DNA of 13,435 nucleotides, taken from NCBI GenBank assembly GCA_945952575.1, contig CAMFIY010000040.1, positions 1 to 13,435 of the forward strand, read 5' to 3'. The position numbers and the translations under genes were made by a program. Positions 6,622 through 12,929 of this stretch are shown here, piece by piece; position 1 is the first letter of the stretch; every line of letters begins with the position of its first letter. This DNA comes from an uncultured Leucobacter sp. GTDB lineage: Bacteria; Actinomycetota; Actinomycetes; Actinomycetales; Microbacteriaceae. Under the pieces are notes generated by a model, which saw only the letters and a program-made list of their open reading frames with translations, was not told the origin of the DNA and made no database searches.

Positions 6622-7077
6622 ATGCAGATCACAGCACGTGCCGACTACGCCGTTCGCGCCCTGGTCGAATTGGCGGGGCGGGCCGGCGGTAGCGCCACCC
6701 GATCCGAGCTCGCCGAGGCGCAGACCATTCCTCCGAAGTTCCTCGAGGCGATCCTCGCGGACCTGAAGAAGGCGGGTCTCGTCTTGGCGCTTCGCGGCTC
6801 AACCGGCGGCTACCTGCTCGCCCATGCCGCGGATACCGTCACCATCGCTGATGTGGTGCGCGCAGTGGACGGCCCGCTCGCGGCTGTGCGCGGCGTCGCT
6901 CCGGAAGCCGTGCGATACACGGGGGCCGCCGAGCCGTTGCGCGACGTATGGATCGCGACGCGGGCGAGCATACGCACGGTGCTCGAGTCGACGACCATCG
7001 GCGATCTCCTCTCCGGCGACCTCCCGGTCGCGGTGACTTCGCTGCTTAGCAGTGAAGGGGCGTACGAGCGTCGCTGA
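6622..7077 (+). CDS. Rrf2-family transcriptional regulator
   Basis: A 151-residue winged-helix regulator of standard Rrf2 size. The N-terminus MQITARADYAVRALVELA is the hallmark of the family. The recognition region covers about residues 24-60, and the wing contains LRGSTGGYLLA (about 60-70). The protein has no cysteine at all, so it cannot hold the Fe-S cluster of IscR, NsrR or RsrR and is closer in this respect to cluster-free, CymR-like regulators of sulfur metabolism. I chose the ATG at 6622 because GAGGTGG (6609-6615) lies 6 bases upstream and the protein then begins exactly at the family's N-terminus; an upstream in-frame TTG at 6586 would add 12 atypical residues. It lies 94 bases after the importer permease on the same strand and probably controls that operon and itself. 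The effector is unknown. Confidence 0.9.
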   Translation: MQITARADYAVRALVELAGRAGGSATRSELAEAQTIPPKFLEAILADLKKAGLVLALRGSTGGYLLAHAADTVTIADVVRAVDGPLAAVRGVAPEAVRYTGAAEPLRDVWIATRASIRTVLESTTIGDLLSGDLPVAVTSLLSSEGAYERR

Positions 7078-7078
7078 T

Positions 7079-7110
7079 CCCGACTGGCCGGTGAAGCGCG
7101 GGAGTCCGGG
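7079..7110. terminator. Imperfect hairpin between convergent genes
   Basis: CCCGACT (7079-7085) pairs with AGTCCGGG (7103-7110) with one bulged C, around a 17-base loop. It fills the 34-base gap between the convergent Rrf2 and reductase genes and could serve both strands. No T-run is present on either side. Confidence 0.3.
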
Positions 7111-7111
7111 C

Positions 7112-7678
7112 TCAGCGGGTGACGCGGTAGGCGAGGTAGGCGATCCGCGATCCGAAGGTGCGGGTCTCGATGAGTTCGAGCTCGGTCTGGATCCCGTCGT
7201 GCGCGAAGAACGGGATCCCGCCGCCGACCAGCACCGGATGGATCATGATGTGGTACTCGTCGATCAGTCCGAGTCCGGCGGCCTCCGCCGCGAGGGTCGC
7301 GCCGCCGATCGCGATGTCTCCGTCCCCGGGCGCCTCGCGCAGACGCGCGACCTCCTCGGCGAGTGTTCCGGCGGCGAGTCGTGCTCCGCTCCCGCTCACG
7401 CCGTCGAGGGTGCGGGAGAAGACGATCTTCGGAAGCGGGTTCCAGACGGACGCGAAGTCGGCCAGCACGGGATCGTCCGACTCGGCGAACTCCGGATCCT
7501 CCCAGACCGCCATCGTCTCGTAGAGCCGCCGGCCGAGGATGTGCGCGCTGAGGCCGCGCACCTCGTCGTTCGAGAACTGGTGGGATTCCCTATCCGGAAC
7601 TCCCCAATCGAAGCGGCCGTCGGGGCCCACGATGTATCCGTCGAGCGACATGCCCATCGAGAAGATGACCTTGCGCAT
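7112..7678 (-). CDS. Dihydrofolate reductase-family protein (RibD C-terminal-like fold)
   Basis: A 188-residue cytoplasmic protein of the DHFR/RibD-C-like family. The N-terminal RKVIFSMGMSLDGYIVGPDGRFDWG (residues 2-26) is the family's first strand and active-site loop. HILGRRLYETM (46-56) and the later GDGDIAIGGATLAAEA segment, with its Gly-Gly turn, match the NADPH-binding half of the fold. HPVLVGGGIPFF is the conserved late strand-turn. These stand-alone proteins are common in actinobacteria, and most have no proven substrate; a link to folate or riboflavin synthesis should not be assumed. An AGGGGG lies 7 bases before the ATG. It has its own upstream promoter and is convergent with the Rrf2 gene. 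No partner gene is evident. Confidence 0.9.
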   Translation of the reverse strand: MRKVIFSMGMSLDGYIVGPDGRFDWGVPDRESHQFSNDEVRGLSAHILGRRLYETMAVWEDPEFAESDDPVLADFASVWNPLPKIVFSRTLDGVSGSGARLAAGTLAEEVARLREAPGDGDIAIGGATLAAEAAGLGLIDEYHIMIHPVLVGGGIPFFAHDGIQTELELIETRTFGSRIAYLAYRVTR

Positions 7679-7742
7679 TCCGAGACCCCCTGCCTGGTGC
7701 GCGCCAGTGGCGAGTGAGAGGACCGGTGGCGCGCTCGCCGTT

Positions 7743-7763
7743 GAACGAACCTCCAGGTCGTTC
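7743..7763. promoter_or_regulatory. Inverted repeat GAACGA-N9-TCGTTC at the reductase transcription start
   Basis: Two perfect 6-base arms are separated by 9 bases, 65-85 bases upstream of the reductase ATG. The repeat starts just downstream of the predicted -10 box at 7767-7772 and covers the expected +1, a typical repressor position. No regulator gene adjoins this gene, so a regulator encoded elsewhere would be needed. Confidence 0.45.
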
Positions 7764-7766
7764 TTG

Positions 7767-7794
7767 ACGCTACTCCCGGGTTCGCCCAGAGCAA
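7767..7794 (-). promoter_or_regulatory. Probable promoter of the DHFR-family gene
   Basis: On the minus strand, TTGCTC (7789-7794) as -35 and TAGCGT (7767-7772) as -10 are separated by 16 bases. This is the best two-box promoter in the window. It predicts a leader of about 80 bases. Confidence 0.5.
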
Positions 7795-7854
7795 AACCGA
7801 GAGCGCGGTCGATGCCGGATCGTTATCTGACTGCGAGCCCGCTCCGGCGCCGGA

Positions 7855-8337
7855 TCACTCGAAGCGGTTGACCATGGCGAGCGCCGCCCGCTCGACATAG
7901 TCGCGGAACGCCGCGTCGTGCATCGGCGGCAGATCTGCCTCGTCGAGCGCGGCGTGCATGTGCGCGAGCCAGTGCTCCTTCGCCTCCGGGGTCACCGCGA
8001 ACGGGGCGTGGCGCATGCGGAGTCGCGGATGACCGCGCTGCTCGGAGTACGTCGTCGGCCCGCCCCAGTACTGCTCGAGGAAGGTGCGCAGGCGCCAGAT
8101 GGCGCCCTCCCAGTCCGCATCGGGGTACATCGGCGCGAGCACCGGATCCTCTCGCACACCCCGATAGAAGGCGCGTACGATCCGCTCGAAGGTCTCGGTG
8201 CCTCCGACCTGGGACCACAGGGTGTCGGTGACGGCCGGGCCGGCCTCGCCCTGGCGCAGCGTGAGGCCGGGGAGCGGAGGAGTCGGGTCCGGTGCGTCCG
8301 ATTCCGCGGCGCCGAGCGGCGGATTCCGGTCGTTCAC
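7855..8337 (-). CDS. glbO: Group II truncated hemoglobin (HbO type)
   Basis: A heme-binding globin of the trHbO type, associated in actinobacteria with oxygen chemistry and defence against peroxide and nitrosative stress. From the GTG at 8337 it has 160 residues. The core aligns with M. tuberculosis HbO without a gap at every key position: Tyr58 (B10), Tyr71 (CD1), the proximal His110 (F8, in RMRHAPF) and Trp123 (G8), each exactly 35 above the mycobacterial number (from memory). FLEQYWGGPTTYSEQRGHPR is nearly the family consensus. The extra 35 N-terminal residues are rich in Pro and Asp and look disordered. The start is supported by GGGAGG 6 bases upstream, and the GTG overlaps the MscS stop (GTGA). 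No clear terminator follows, only a perfect 12-bp palindrome (7843-7854) directly after the stop. Confidence 0.95.
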   Translation of the reverse strand: MNDRNPPLGAAESDAPDPTPPLPGLTLRQGEAGPAVTDTLWSQVGGTETFERIVRAFYRGVREDPVLAPMYPDADWEGAIWRLRTFLEQYWGGPTTYSEQRGHPRLRMRHAPFAVTPEAKEHWLAHMHAALDEADLPPMHDAAFRDYVERAALAMVNRFE

Positions 8338-9224
8338 ACCGAACCTCCCGGCCCGGACGTGGCGTCGACGAGACGGATCCCGAGTCCGGCGAAGTCGTTC
8401 TTGATCCGCGCGCGCAGGGCGCGCTGCACCGCGTACTGGGCCTCGGGCCGCGTGCGCACGGTGAGGCGCAGCGTGGAGTGCTCGGCCGACACGCTCTCGA
8501 GACCGAGCATCTCGGGCTCGCCGGTGACCCGGCGCGCGAACTCGGCGGAATGCACGAGCTGCGCGGCGCTCTCGAGCGCCGCGCGCTCGACCATCTCGAG
8601 ATCCGCGTCCGCGCCGACGGTGATGTCGATGATCGCGCGGCCCCATCCCTGAGAGGCGTTGCCGAGCTGCAGGATCTCGCCGTTTCGGATGAACCACAGC
8701 GTGCCATCCGCCGCGCGCACCTTCGTGATCCTGATCCCGACGTCTTCGACGGTACCCGTGATCGCGCCGACGGTCACCAGATCGCCGACGCCGAGCTGAT
8801 CCTCGAACACCATGAAGGTGCCGTTCAGGATGTCCTTCACGATGTTCTGCGCGCCGAAGGCGAGGCCCGCCGCGATCACGCCGGCCGAGGCGAGGATCGC
8901 CGTGAGATTCACTTGGAGCTGGCCGAGGATGAGGATCAGCGCGACCACGACGATGGTCCAGGTGATGACGTGCCGGCCCACCGTTCCGAGCGTGCGGGTG
9001 CGCTGCACCGCCCGCGCGTTCAGGTAGGGGCCGGCCGTGAGCTCCTGGGTCGAATCCACGTCCTGCGCGCGCTTCACCCCCTGCACCACCCCGCGGACGG
9101 TGCGCTTGAGCAGCCGCCGCAGCACCCAGTTCGCGAGCACGGCCGCGAGCAGGATCAGCACGATATTGAGCAGCACGTGATAGGTCTCGTAGAACGAGCC
9201 GATCGACCTCCAGAACTCCGCCAT
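8334..9224 (-). CDS. Small-conductance mechanosensitive channel, MscS family
   Basis: A 296-residue membrane channel expected to open under membrane tension and release solutes on osmotic downshock. Three hydrophobic helices are visible: about 17-35, 86-104, and the Gly/Ala-rich pore helix beginning about 107 (SAGVIAAGLAFGAQ, 113-126). FEDQLGVGDLVTVGAITGTVEDVGIR is the characteristic beta-domain of MscS proteins, followed by the alpha/beta cytoplasmic domain. This is the minimal three-helix form, like E. coli MscS in layout and about the same length. It starts 12 bases after pepN and overlaps glbO by 4 bases, so it lies in the middle of a three-gene operon. No strong ribosome site precedes its ATG, which suggests dependence on pepN translation. 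Its link to an aminopeptidase and a globin is not obvious. Confidence 0.93.
   Translation of the reverse strand: MAEFWRSIGSFYETYHVLLNIVLILLAAVLANWVLRRLLKRTVRGVVQGVKRAQDVDSTQELTAGPYLNARAVQRTRTLGTVGRHVITWTIVVVALILILGQLQVNLTAILASAGVIAAGLAFGAQNIVKDILNGTFMVFEDQLGVGDLVTVGAITGTVEDVGIRITKVRAADGTLWFIRNGEILQLGNASQGWGRAIIDITVGADADLEMVERAALESAAQLVHSAEFARRVTGEPEMLGLESVSAEHSTLRLTVRTRPEAQYAVQRALRARIKNDFAGLGIRLVDATSGPGGSV
8344..8349 (-). promoter_or_regulatory. Ribosome binding site fixing the GTG start of the globin
   Basis: The minus strand reads GGGAGG, 6 bases before the GTG at 8337, inside the last codons of the MscS gene. This supports the 160-residue form with its N-terminal extension; no ATG occurs in the extension. 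Confidence 0.75.
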
Positions 9225-9236
9225 CGAACTGCCCGC

Positions 9237-11816
9237 TCAGCCCCGGGCGTCTGCGGCCTGGGCCGCGAGCGCGCGCTCGACGCCCGCCAGGTGCTCGACG
9301 ATCATGCGGCGGAGTGCCGGCGGCGCGTCGACGTTGGCCCCGAGCCAGGCCACGGTCGCCGCCCGCAACGTTTCGCTCGCGAGCGGGGCCGGGTAGAAAC
9401 CGTCGACGATCTCTTCCACGATGGCGTGGCTGCGGGACTGGTAGATCCCGAGCGCTGCGTCGAAGAAGCGCTCGATGTAGGGCTCGAGCAGTGCGAGGTC
9501 GTGCGCGCGCAGGAAGCCGAGGCCGGTCGCGCGGACGATCGCGTTGGGCAGGCCCGCCTCGTCGAAGACCGAGGCCCACGCCCGCGCTTTGTCGTCGACG
9601 GTCGGGAGCGCAGCGTGCGCGTGCGCGGCGGACTGCTGCCCGCTCGCGGTGCGATCCTCGGCCAGTGTGGCCTCGATCTCCTCACGCGTGGCGCGGCCGC
9701 CTGCGGCGAGCGAGATCAGCAGCTCCCAGCCGAGATCCGTGTCGATGTCGAGACCTTCGAGCGGTGCGCGCTCCTCGAGCAGCGCGAGCACCGTGTCGAG
9801 CTGGGCGTCGCTCGCGGCGAGCTGTGCGAAGGCTTTCACGAACTGGAACTGCAGATCGCTGCCCGGTGCGGCGGCGAGAGCCAGCTGCCAGAGCGCGTCG
9901 GCCACCTTGCTCAGGGTCGCCGCGCGCCGCTCCGGGGTCACGTAGCTGCCCGCCGCGAGCAGGAGCTGGTTGATCAGGGTGCGCAGCGTGGTCGAGTTCG
10001 TCTCGGCCGCCACTCCGGCGAGCACGACGTCGACGAAGCGGCTCGGCGGGAACTCGGCGTCGCGGGTCTGGTCCCAGAGCGTGCCCCAGACGAGGGCGCG
10101 GGCGAGCGGATCGTCGATGTCCCGGATGCGCGCCGTCGCGGTCGCGAGCGAGCGATCGTCGAGACGGATCTTCGCGTAGGTCAGGTCGTCGTCGTTGAGC
10201 AGCAGCAGTGCGGGCTGCGCCTCTCCGACGAGTGCGGCCACCTCGGTGAGCGGGCCGTCGACGTCGAGCTCTATCCGCTTGGCGCGGACCAGCCGGCCGC
10301 CCTGATCCTCGTAGAGGCCGACCGCGATGCGGTGAGGCCGCAGGGTCGGCTCCTCGGCCGGCTCGGGATCGGTCGCCTGGCCGGTCTGCTCGATCGCGAA
10401 CGACGCGTACCGGCCCTCGTCATCGAGCGTGAAGACCGGGCGCAGCGTGTTGACGCCGGCCGTCTCGAGCCACTTCTGCGACCAGCCGGTGAGATCGCGG
10501 CCGCTCTGCGCCTCGAGCTCGGTGAGCAGGTCGACCAGTTCGGTGTTCGAGTGATGGTGCTTCACGAAGTACTCGTGCACGCCGCGCATGAAGGGCTCCC
10601 GGCCCACCCAGGCGACGAGCTGCTTGAGCACCGAGGCGCCCTTCGCGTAGGTGATGCCGTCGAAGTTGACCTGCACGTCCTCGAGATCTCGGATCTCGGC
10701 CCCGCTCGGGTGCGCCGACGGCCGCTGGTCCTGCCGGTACGCCCACGACTTCTCGCTGGCGACGAACGTCGTCCAGCAGTCGCTCCACTCGGTCGCCTCT
10801 GCCACGCCCAGCGTCGACATGTACTCAGCGAAGGACTCGTTGAGCCAGAGATCGTTCCACCACCGCATCGTGACCAGATCGCCGAACCACATGTGGGCGA
10901 GCTCGTGCAGGATCGTGACGACCCGGCGCTCGCGCATCGCGTCGGTGACCTGGCTGCGGAAGACGTAGGCCTCGGTGAAGGTCACCGCGCCCACGTTCTC
11001 CATGGCGCCCATGTTGTACTCGGGGGCGAAGATCTGGTCGTACTTGTCGAACGGGTAGGGGTAGTCGAACTCGCGCTCGAAGAACTCGAAGCCCTCGCGA
11101 GTCTTGTCGAAGATGTAGTCGGCGTCGAGGTAGTCGAAGAGCGAGGCGCGGCAGAACACGCCGAGCGGGATGACCCGGCCGTCCGCGCTGGTCAGCTCGC
11201 TGCGCACCTCGCGGTACGGGCCGGCGATGAGGGCCGTGATGTAACTCGACATGACGGGCGTCGGCTCGAATGCCCAGACCGCCGCGGCCTCGTCGTCGCG
11301 ACCGCCGACCGGCACCGCCTCGGGGGTCGGCTGGTTGCTGATGACCTGCCAGCGCGCGGGCGCCGTGACGGTGAAGCGGAACGTCGCCTTGAGATCGGGC
11401 TGCTCGAAGACGGCGAACATGCGCCGCGAGTCCGGCACCTCGAACTGCGAGTAGAGGTAGACCTCGCCGTCCGCGGGATCGACGAAGCGGTGTAGGCCCT
11501 CGCCGGTGTTCGTGTAGAGCTGGTCGCTCACGATCGTGAGGACGTTCTCAGCGGCGAGCTGCGGCAGCGCGATCCGCGAGTCCGCGAAGACCTCCGCTGG
11601 GTCGAGCGAGGCGCCGTTCAGGTCGACGCTCACCACCTCGCGGGCGATCAGGTCGATGAACGTGCTCGCGCCCGGCGTGCCGGCGAAGCGCACCGTCGTG
11701 ACGGCGCGGAAGGCCTCCGGGCCGGTGGTGAGGTCGAGCTCGACCTCATAGCTCCGGGTGGCGACGACGCTCGCTCGCTCGCGGGCTTCGACTCGGGTCA
11801 GGTTCTCTCCGGGCAC
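9237..11816 (-). CDS. pepN: Aminopeptidase N (M1-family zinc metallopeptidase)
   Basis: An 859-residue cytoplasmic exopeptidase that removes N-terminal residues from peptides. The exopeptidase motif GAMEN is at 270-274. The zinc site HELAH is at 304-308 (zinc ligands His304 and His308, catalytic Glu305), with the third ligand Glu327 in LNESFAEY, giving the correct HEXXH-X18-E spacing. The transition-state tyrosine is probably Tyr390 in GITYAKGASVL. An N-terminal beta-domain precedes this core, and the last 300-odd residues are the helical ERAP1-like C-terminal domain. Length fits the actinobacterial enzymes. The start is a GTG at 11814-11816 with AGAGGA 5 bases upstream. It leads an operon with the MscS channel (12-base gap) and the globin, and is divergent from an aldo/keto reductase. 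Confidence 0.96.
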   Translation of the reverse strand: MPGENLTRVEARERASVVATRSYEVELDLTTGPEAFRAVTTVRFAGTPGASTFIDLIAREVVSVDLNGASLDPAEVFADSRIALPQLAAENVLTIVSDQLYTNTGEGLHRFVDPADGEVYLYSQFEVPDSRRMFAVFEQPDLKATFRFTVTAPARWQVISNQPTPEAVPVGGRDDEAAAVWAFEPTPVMSSYITALIAGPYREVRSELTSADGRVIPLGVFCRASLFDYLDADYIFDKTREGFEFFEREFDYPYPFDKYDQIFAPEYNMGAMENVGAVTFTEAYVFRSQVTDAMRERRVVTILHELAHMWFGDLVTMRWWNDLWLNESFAEYMSTLGVAEATEWSDCWTTFVASEKSWAYRQDQRPSAHPSGAEIRDLEDVQVNFDGITYAKGASVLKQLVAWVGREPFMRGVHEYFVKHHHSNTELVDLLTELEAQSGRDLTGWSQKWLETAGVNTLRPVFTLDDEGRYASFAIEQTGQATDPEPAEEPTLRPHRIAVGLYEDQGGRLVRAKRIELDVDGPLTEVAALVGEAQPALLLLNDDDLTYAKIRLDDRSLATATARIRDIDDPLARALVWGTLWDQTRDAEFPPSRFVDVVLAGVAAETNSTTLRTLINQLLLAAGSYVTPERRAATLSKVADALWQLALAAAPGSDLQFQFVKAFAQLAASDAQLDTVLALLEERAPLEGLDIDTDLGWELLISLAAGGRATREEIEATLAEDRTASGQQSAAHAHAALPTVDDKARAWASVFDEAGLPNAIVRATGLGFLRAHDLALLEPYIERFFDAALGIYQSRSHAIVEEIVDGFYPAPLASETLRAATVAWLGANVDAPPALRRMIVEHLAGVERALAAQAADARG

Positions 11817-11821
11817 AGTGT

Positions 11822-11827
11822 TCCTCT
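11822..11827 (-). promoter_or_regulatory. Ribosome binding site supporting the pepN GTG start
   Basis: AGAGGA on the minus strand lies 5 bases before the GTG at 11816. Confidence 0.65.
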
Positions 11828-11850
11828 GGGTCTTTGAAATAGGTGTACGA

Positions 11851-11864
11851 GAGCGGATCCGCTC
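11851..11864. repeat. Perfect 14-bp palindrome in the pepN leader
   Basis: GAGCGGATCCGCTC is a perfect palindrome 34 bases upstream of the pepN start, downstream of the candidate -10 box at 11889-11894. As RNA it has no loop, so a short hairpin would need to open its central pairs. A protein-binding site is the alternative. Confidence 0.5.
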
Positions 11865-11888
11865 GTTGTGCGTGCGGATTACGGGACC

Positions 11889-11894
11889 AGCCTA
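11889..11894 (-). promoter_or_regulatory. Candidate -10 box for pepN
   Basis: TAGGCT on the minus strand, a common actinobacterial -10 form, would give a leader of about 65 bases. The sequence 17 bases further upstream (GGATCC) is not a recognisable -35 box, so the call is tentative. Confidence 0.35.
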
Positions 11895-11950
11895 TTCCCG
11901 CGCACCGATATGGATCCTCCCATTTTGCCGTGCGCACGAGGCGGACGGCC

Positions 11951-11956
11951 TATCGT
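11951..11956 (+). promoter_or_regulatory. -10 box for a leaderless aldo/keto reductase transcript
   Basis: TATCGT ends 6 bases before the ATG at 11963, so the predicted +1 falls on or beside the A of the start codon. The only purine-rich stretch before the ATG (GAGG) is a single base away, too close to act as a ribosome site. No -35 box was recognised. Confidence 0.5.
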
Positions 11957-11962
11957 TGAGGC

Positions 11963-12919
11963 ATGACTCGTGCACTGGGCGGTTCCGGCCTCATCGTCTC
12001 GGCGGTCGGACTCGGCTGCAACAACTTCGGGCGCCCCGGATCGCCGACCGAGGATCAGGCCGGCACCGACACGGTGATCGGCGCGGCGATCGACGCGGGG
12101 ATCACCCTCTTCGACACGGCCGATCTCTACGGCTACAGCTTCGGGCGCAGCGAGGAGATGATGGGTCGCGCGCTCGGCGGGCGTCGCGACGGGATCGTGC
12201 TCGCCACCAAGTTCGGCTATCCCGACTCGGGGGCGCCGTACCCCGGCGGACGAGGATCCCGCGGCTACATCCGGGCATCGGTCGAAGGCTCGCTCACCCG
12301 TCTGCGCACCGATCGCATCGACCTCTACCAGATGCACATGCCGGATCCGGAGACGCCGATCTCCGAGACGCTGAGCGCGCTCGACGAACTCGTGCGCGAG
12401 GGGAAGATCCGATCCATCGGCCACTCGAACTTCAGCGCCGCTCAGATGGATGAGGCCGCGCGCGTCGCCGCGGAGCTCGGCGCGACCCCGTTCATCTCGG
12501 CGCAGAACGAGCTGAGCCTGGTCAACCGCGCCACGGACCGGGAGGAGACTCCGGCCGCACGTCGCCTCGGCCTCGGCCTGCTGCCCTTCTTCCCGCTGGC
12601 GAACGGGCTCCTCACGGGAAAGTTCACGCGGGACCACTTCCCGCCGGATTCCCGGATCATGAGACAGCGACCGCACGTCGCCGAGCAGGCCGACTGGGAC
12701 GCGCTCGACGCCTATCGCTCGCTCTGCGAGGAGTGGGGGGTGAGCATGCTGGAGGCGACCTTCGGGTGGCTGCTCGGCCACGAGCCGATCGCGAGCGTGA
12801 TCGCGGGGGCCACCTCGCCCGAACAGGTCCGGCAGAACGCGGCGGCGGGGGAGCGGTTCAGCCCCGATGCCGATCAGACCGCGCAGATCGAGGCGCTCTT
12901 CCCGATCCCGGCCCCGTAG
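11963..12919 (+). CDS. Aldo/keto reductase
   Basis: A 318-residue NAD(P)H-dependent oxidoreductase with the TIM-barrel fold, reducing aldehydes or ketones to alcohols. The catalytic tetrad is complete: Asp51 and Tyr56 in FDTADLYG, Lys83 in LATKFG and His125 in LYQMHMPD. The C-terminal cofactor region is recognisable in SVIAGATSPEQVRQN. The protein begins with the usual hairpin (LGGSGLIVSAVGLGCNNFG), so the ATG at 11963 is well placed. The substrate cannot be told from sequence; aldehyde detoxification is a family-level guess. The gene is divergent from pepN over a 146-base spacer and is followed after 10 bases by the nitroreductase gene, so co-transcription is likely besides the internal promoter described at 12917-12922. 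Confidence 0.94.
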   Translation: MTRALGGSGLIVSAVGLGCNNFGRPGSPTEDQAGTDTVIGAAIDAGITLFDTADLYGYSFGRSEEMMGRALGGRRDGIVLATKFGYPDSGAPYPGGRGSRGYIRASVEGSLTRLRTDRIDLYQMHMPDPETPISETLSALDELVREGKIRSIGHSNFSAAQMDEAARVAAELGATPFISAQNELSLVNRATDREETPAARRLGLGLLPFFPLANGLLTGKFTRDHFPPDSRIMRQRPHVAEQADWDALDAYRSLCEEWGVSMLEATFGWLLGHEPIASVIAGATSPEQVRQNAAAGERFSPDADQTAQIEALFPIPAP

Positions 12920-12922
12920 ACT
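12917..12922 (+). promoter_or_regulatory. -10 box overlapping the reductase stop codon, for a leaderless nitroreductase transcript
   Basis: TAGACT begins with the TAG stop codon of the aldo/keto reductase and ends 7 bases before the ATG at 12930, so +1 falls at or one base before the start codon. There is no purine-rich ribosome site in the 10-base gap, which agrees with leaderless translation. Confidence 0.5.
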
Positions 12923-12929
12923 CGCAACC

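Noticed and set aside
7843..7854. Palindrome TCCGGCGCCGGA after the globin stop as a terminator
   Set aside because: It has no loop and no T-run. It may be chance in GC-rich DNA.
8292..11495. A 1067-codon open frame on the plus strand across mscS and pepN
   Set aside because: It is antisense to intact genes with complete catalytic motifs. Its composition is low in complexity and it shows no domain, so it is a codon-bias shadow despite its length.
11746..11937. 63-codon minus-strand frame overlapping the pepN start
   Set aside because: It is out of frame with pepN, covers the promoter spacer and has no recognisable family.
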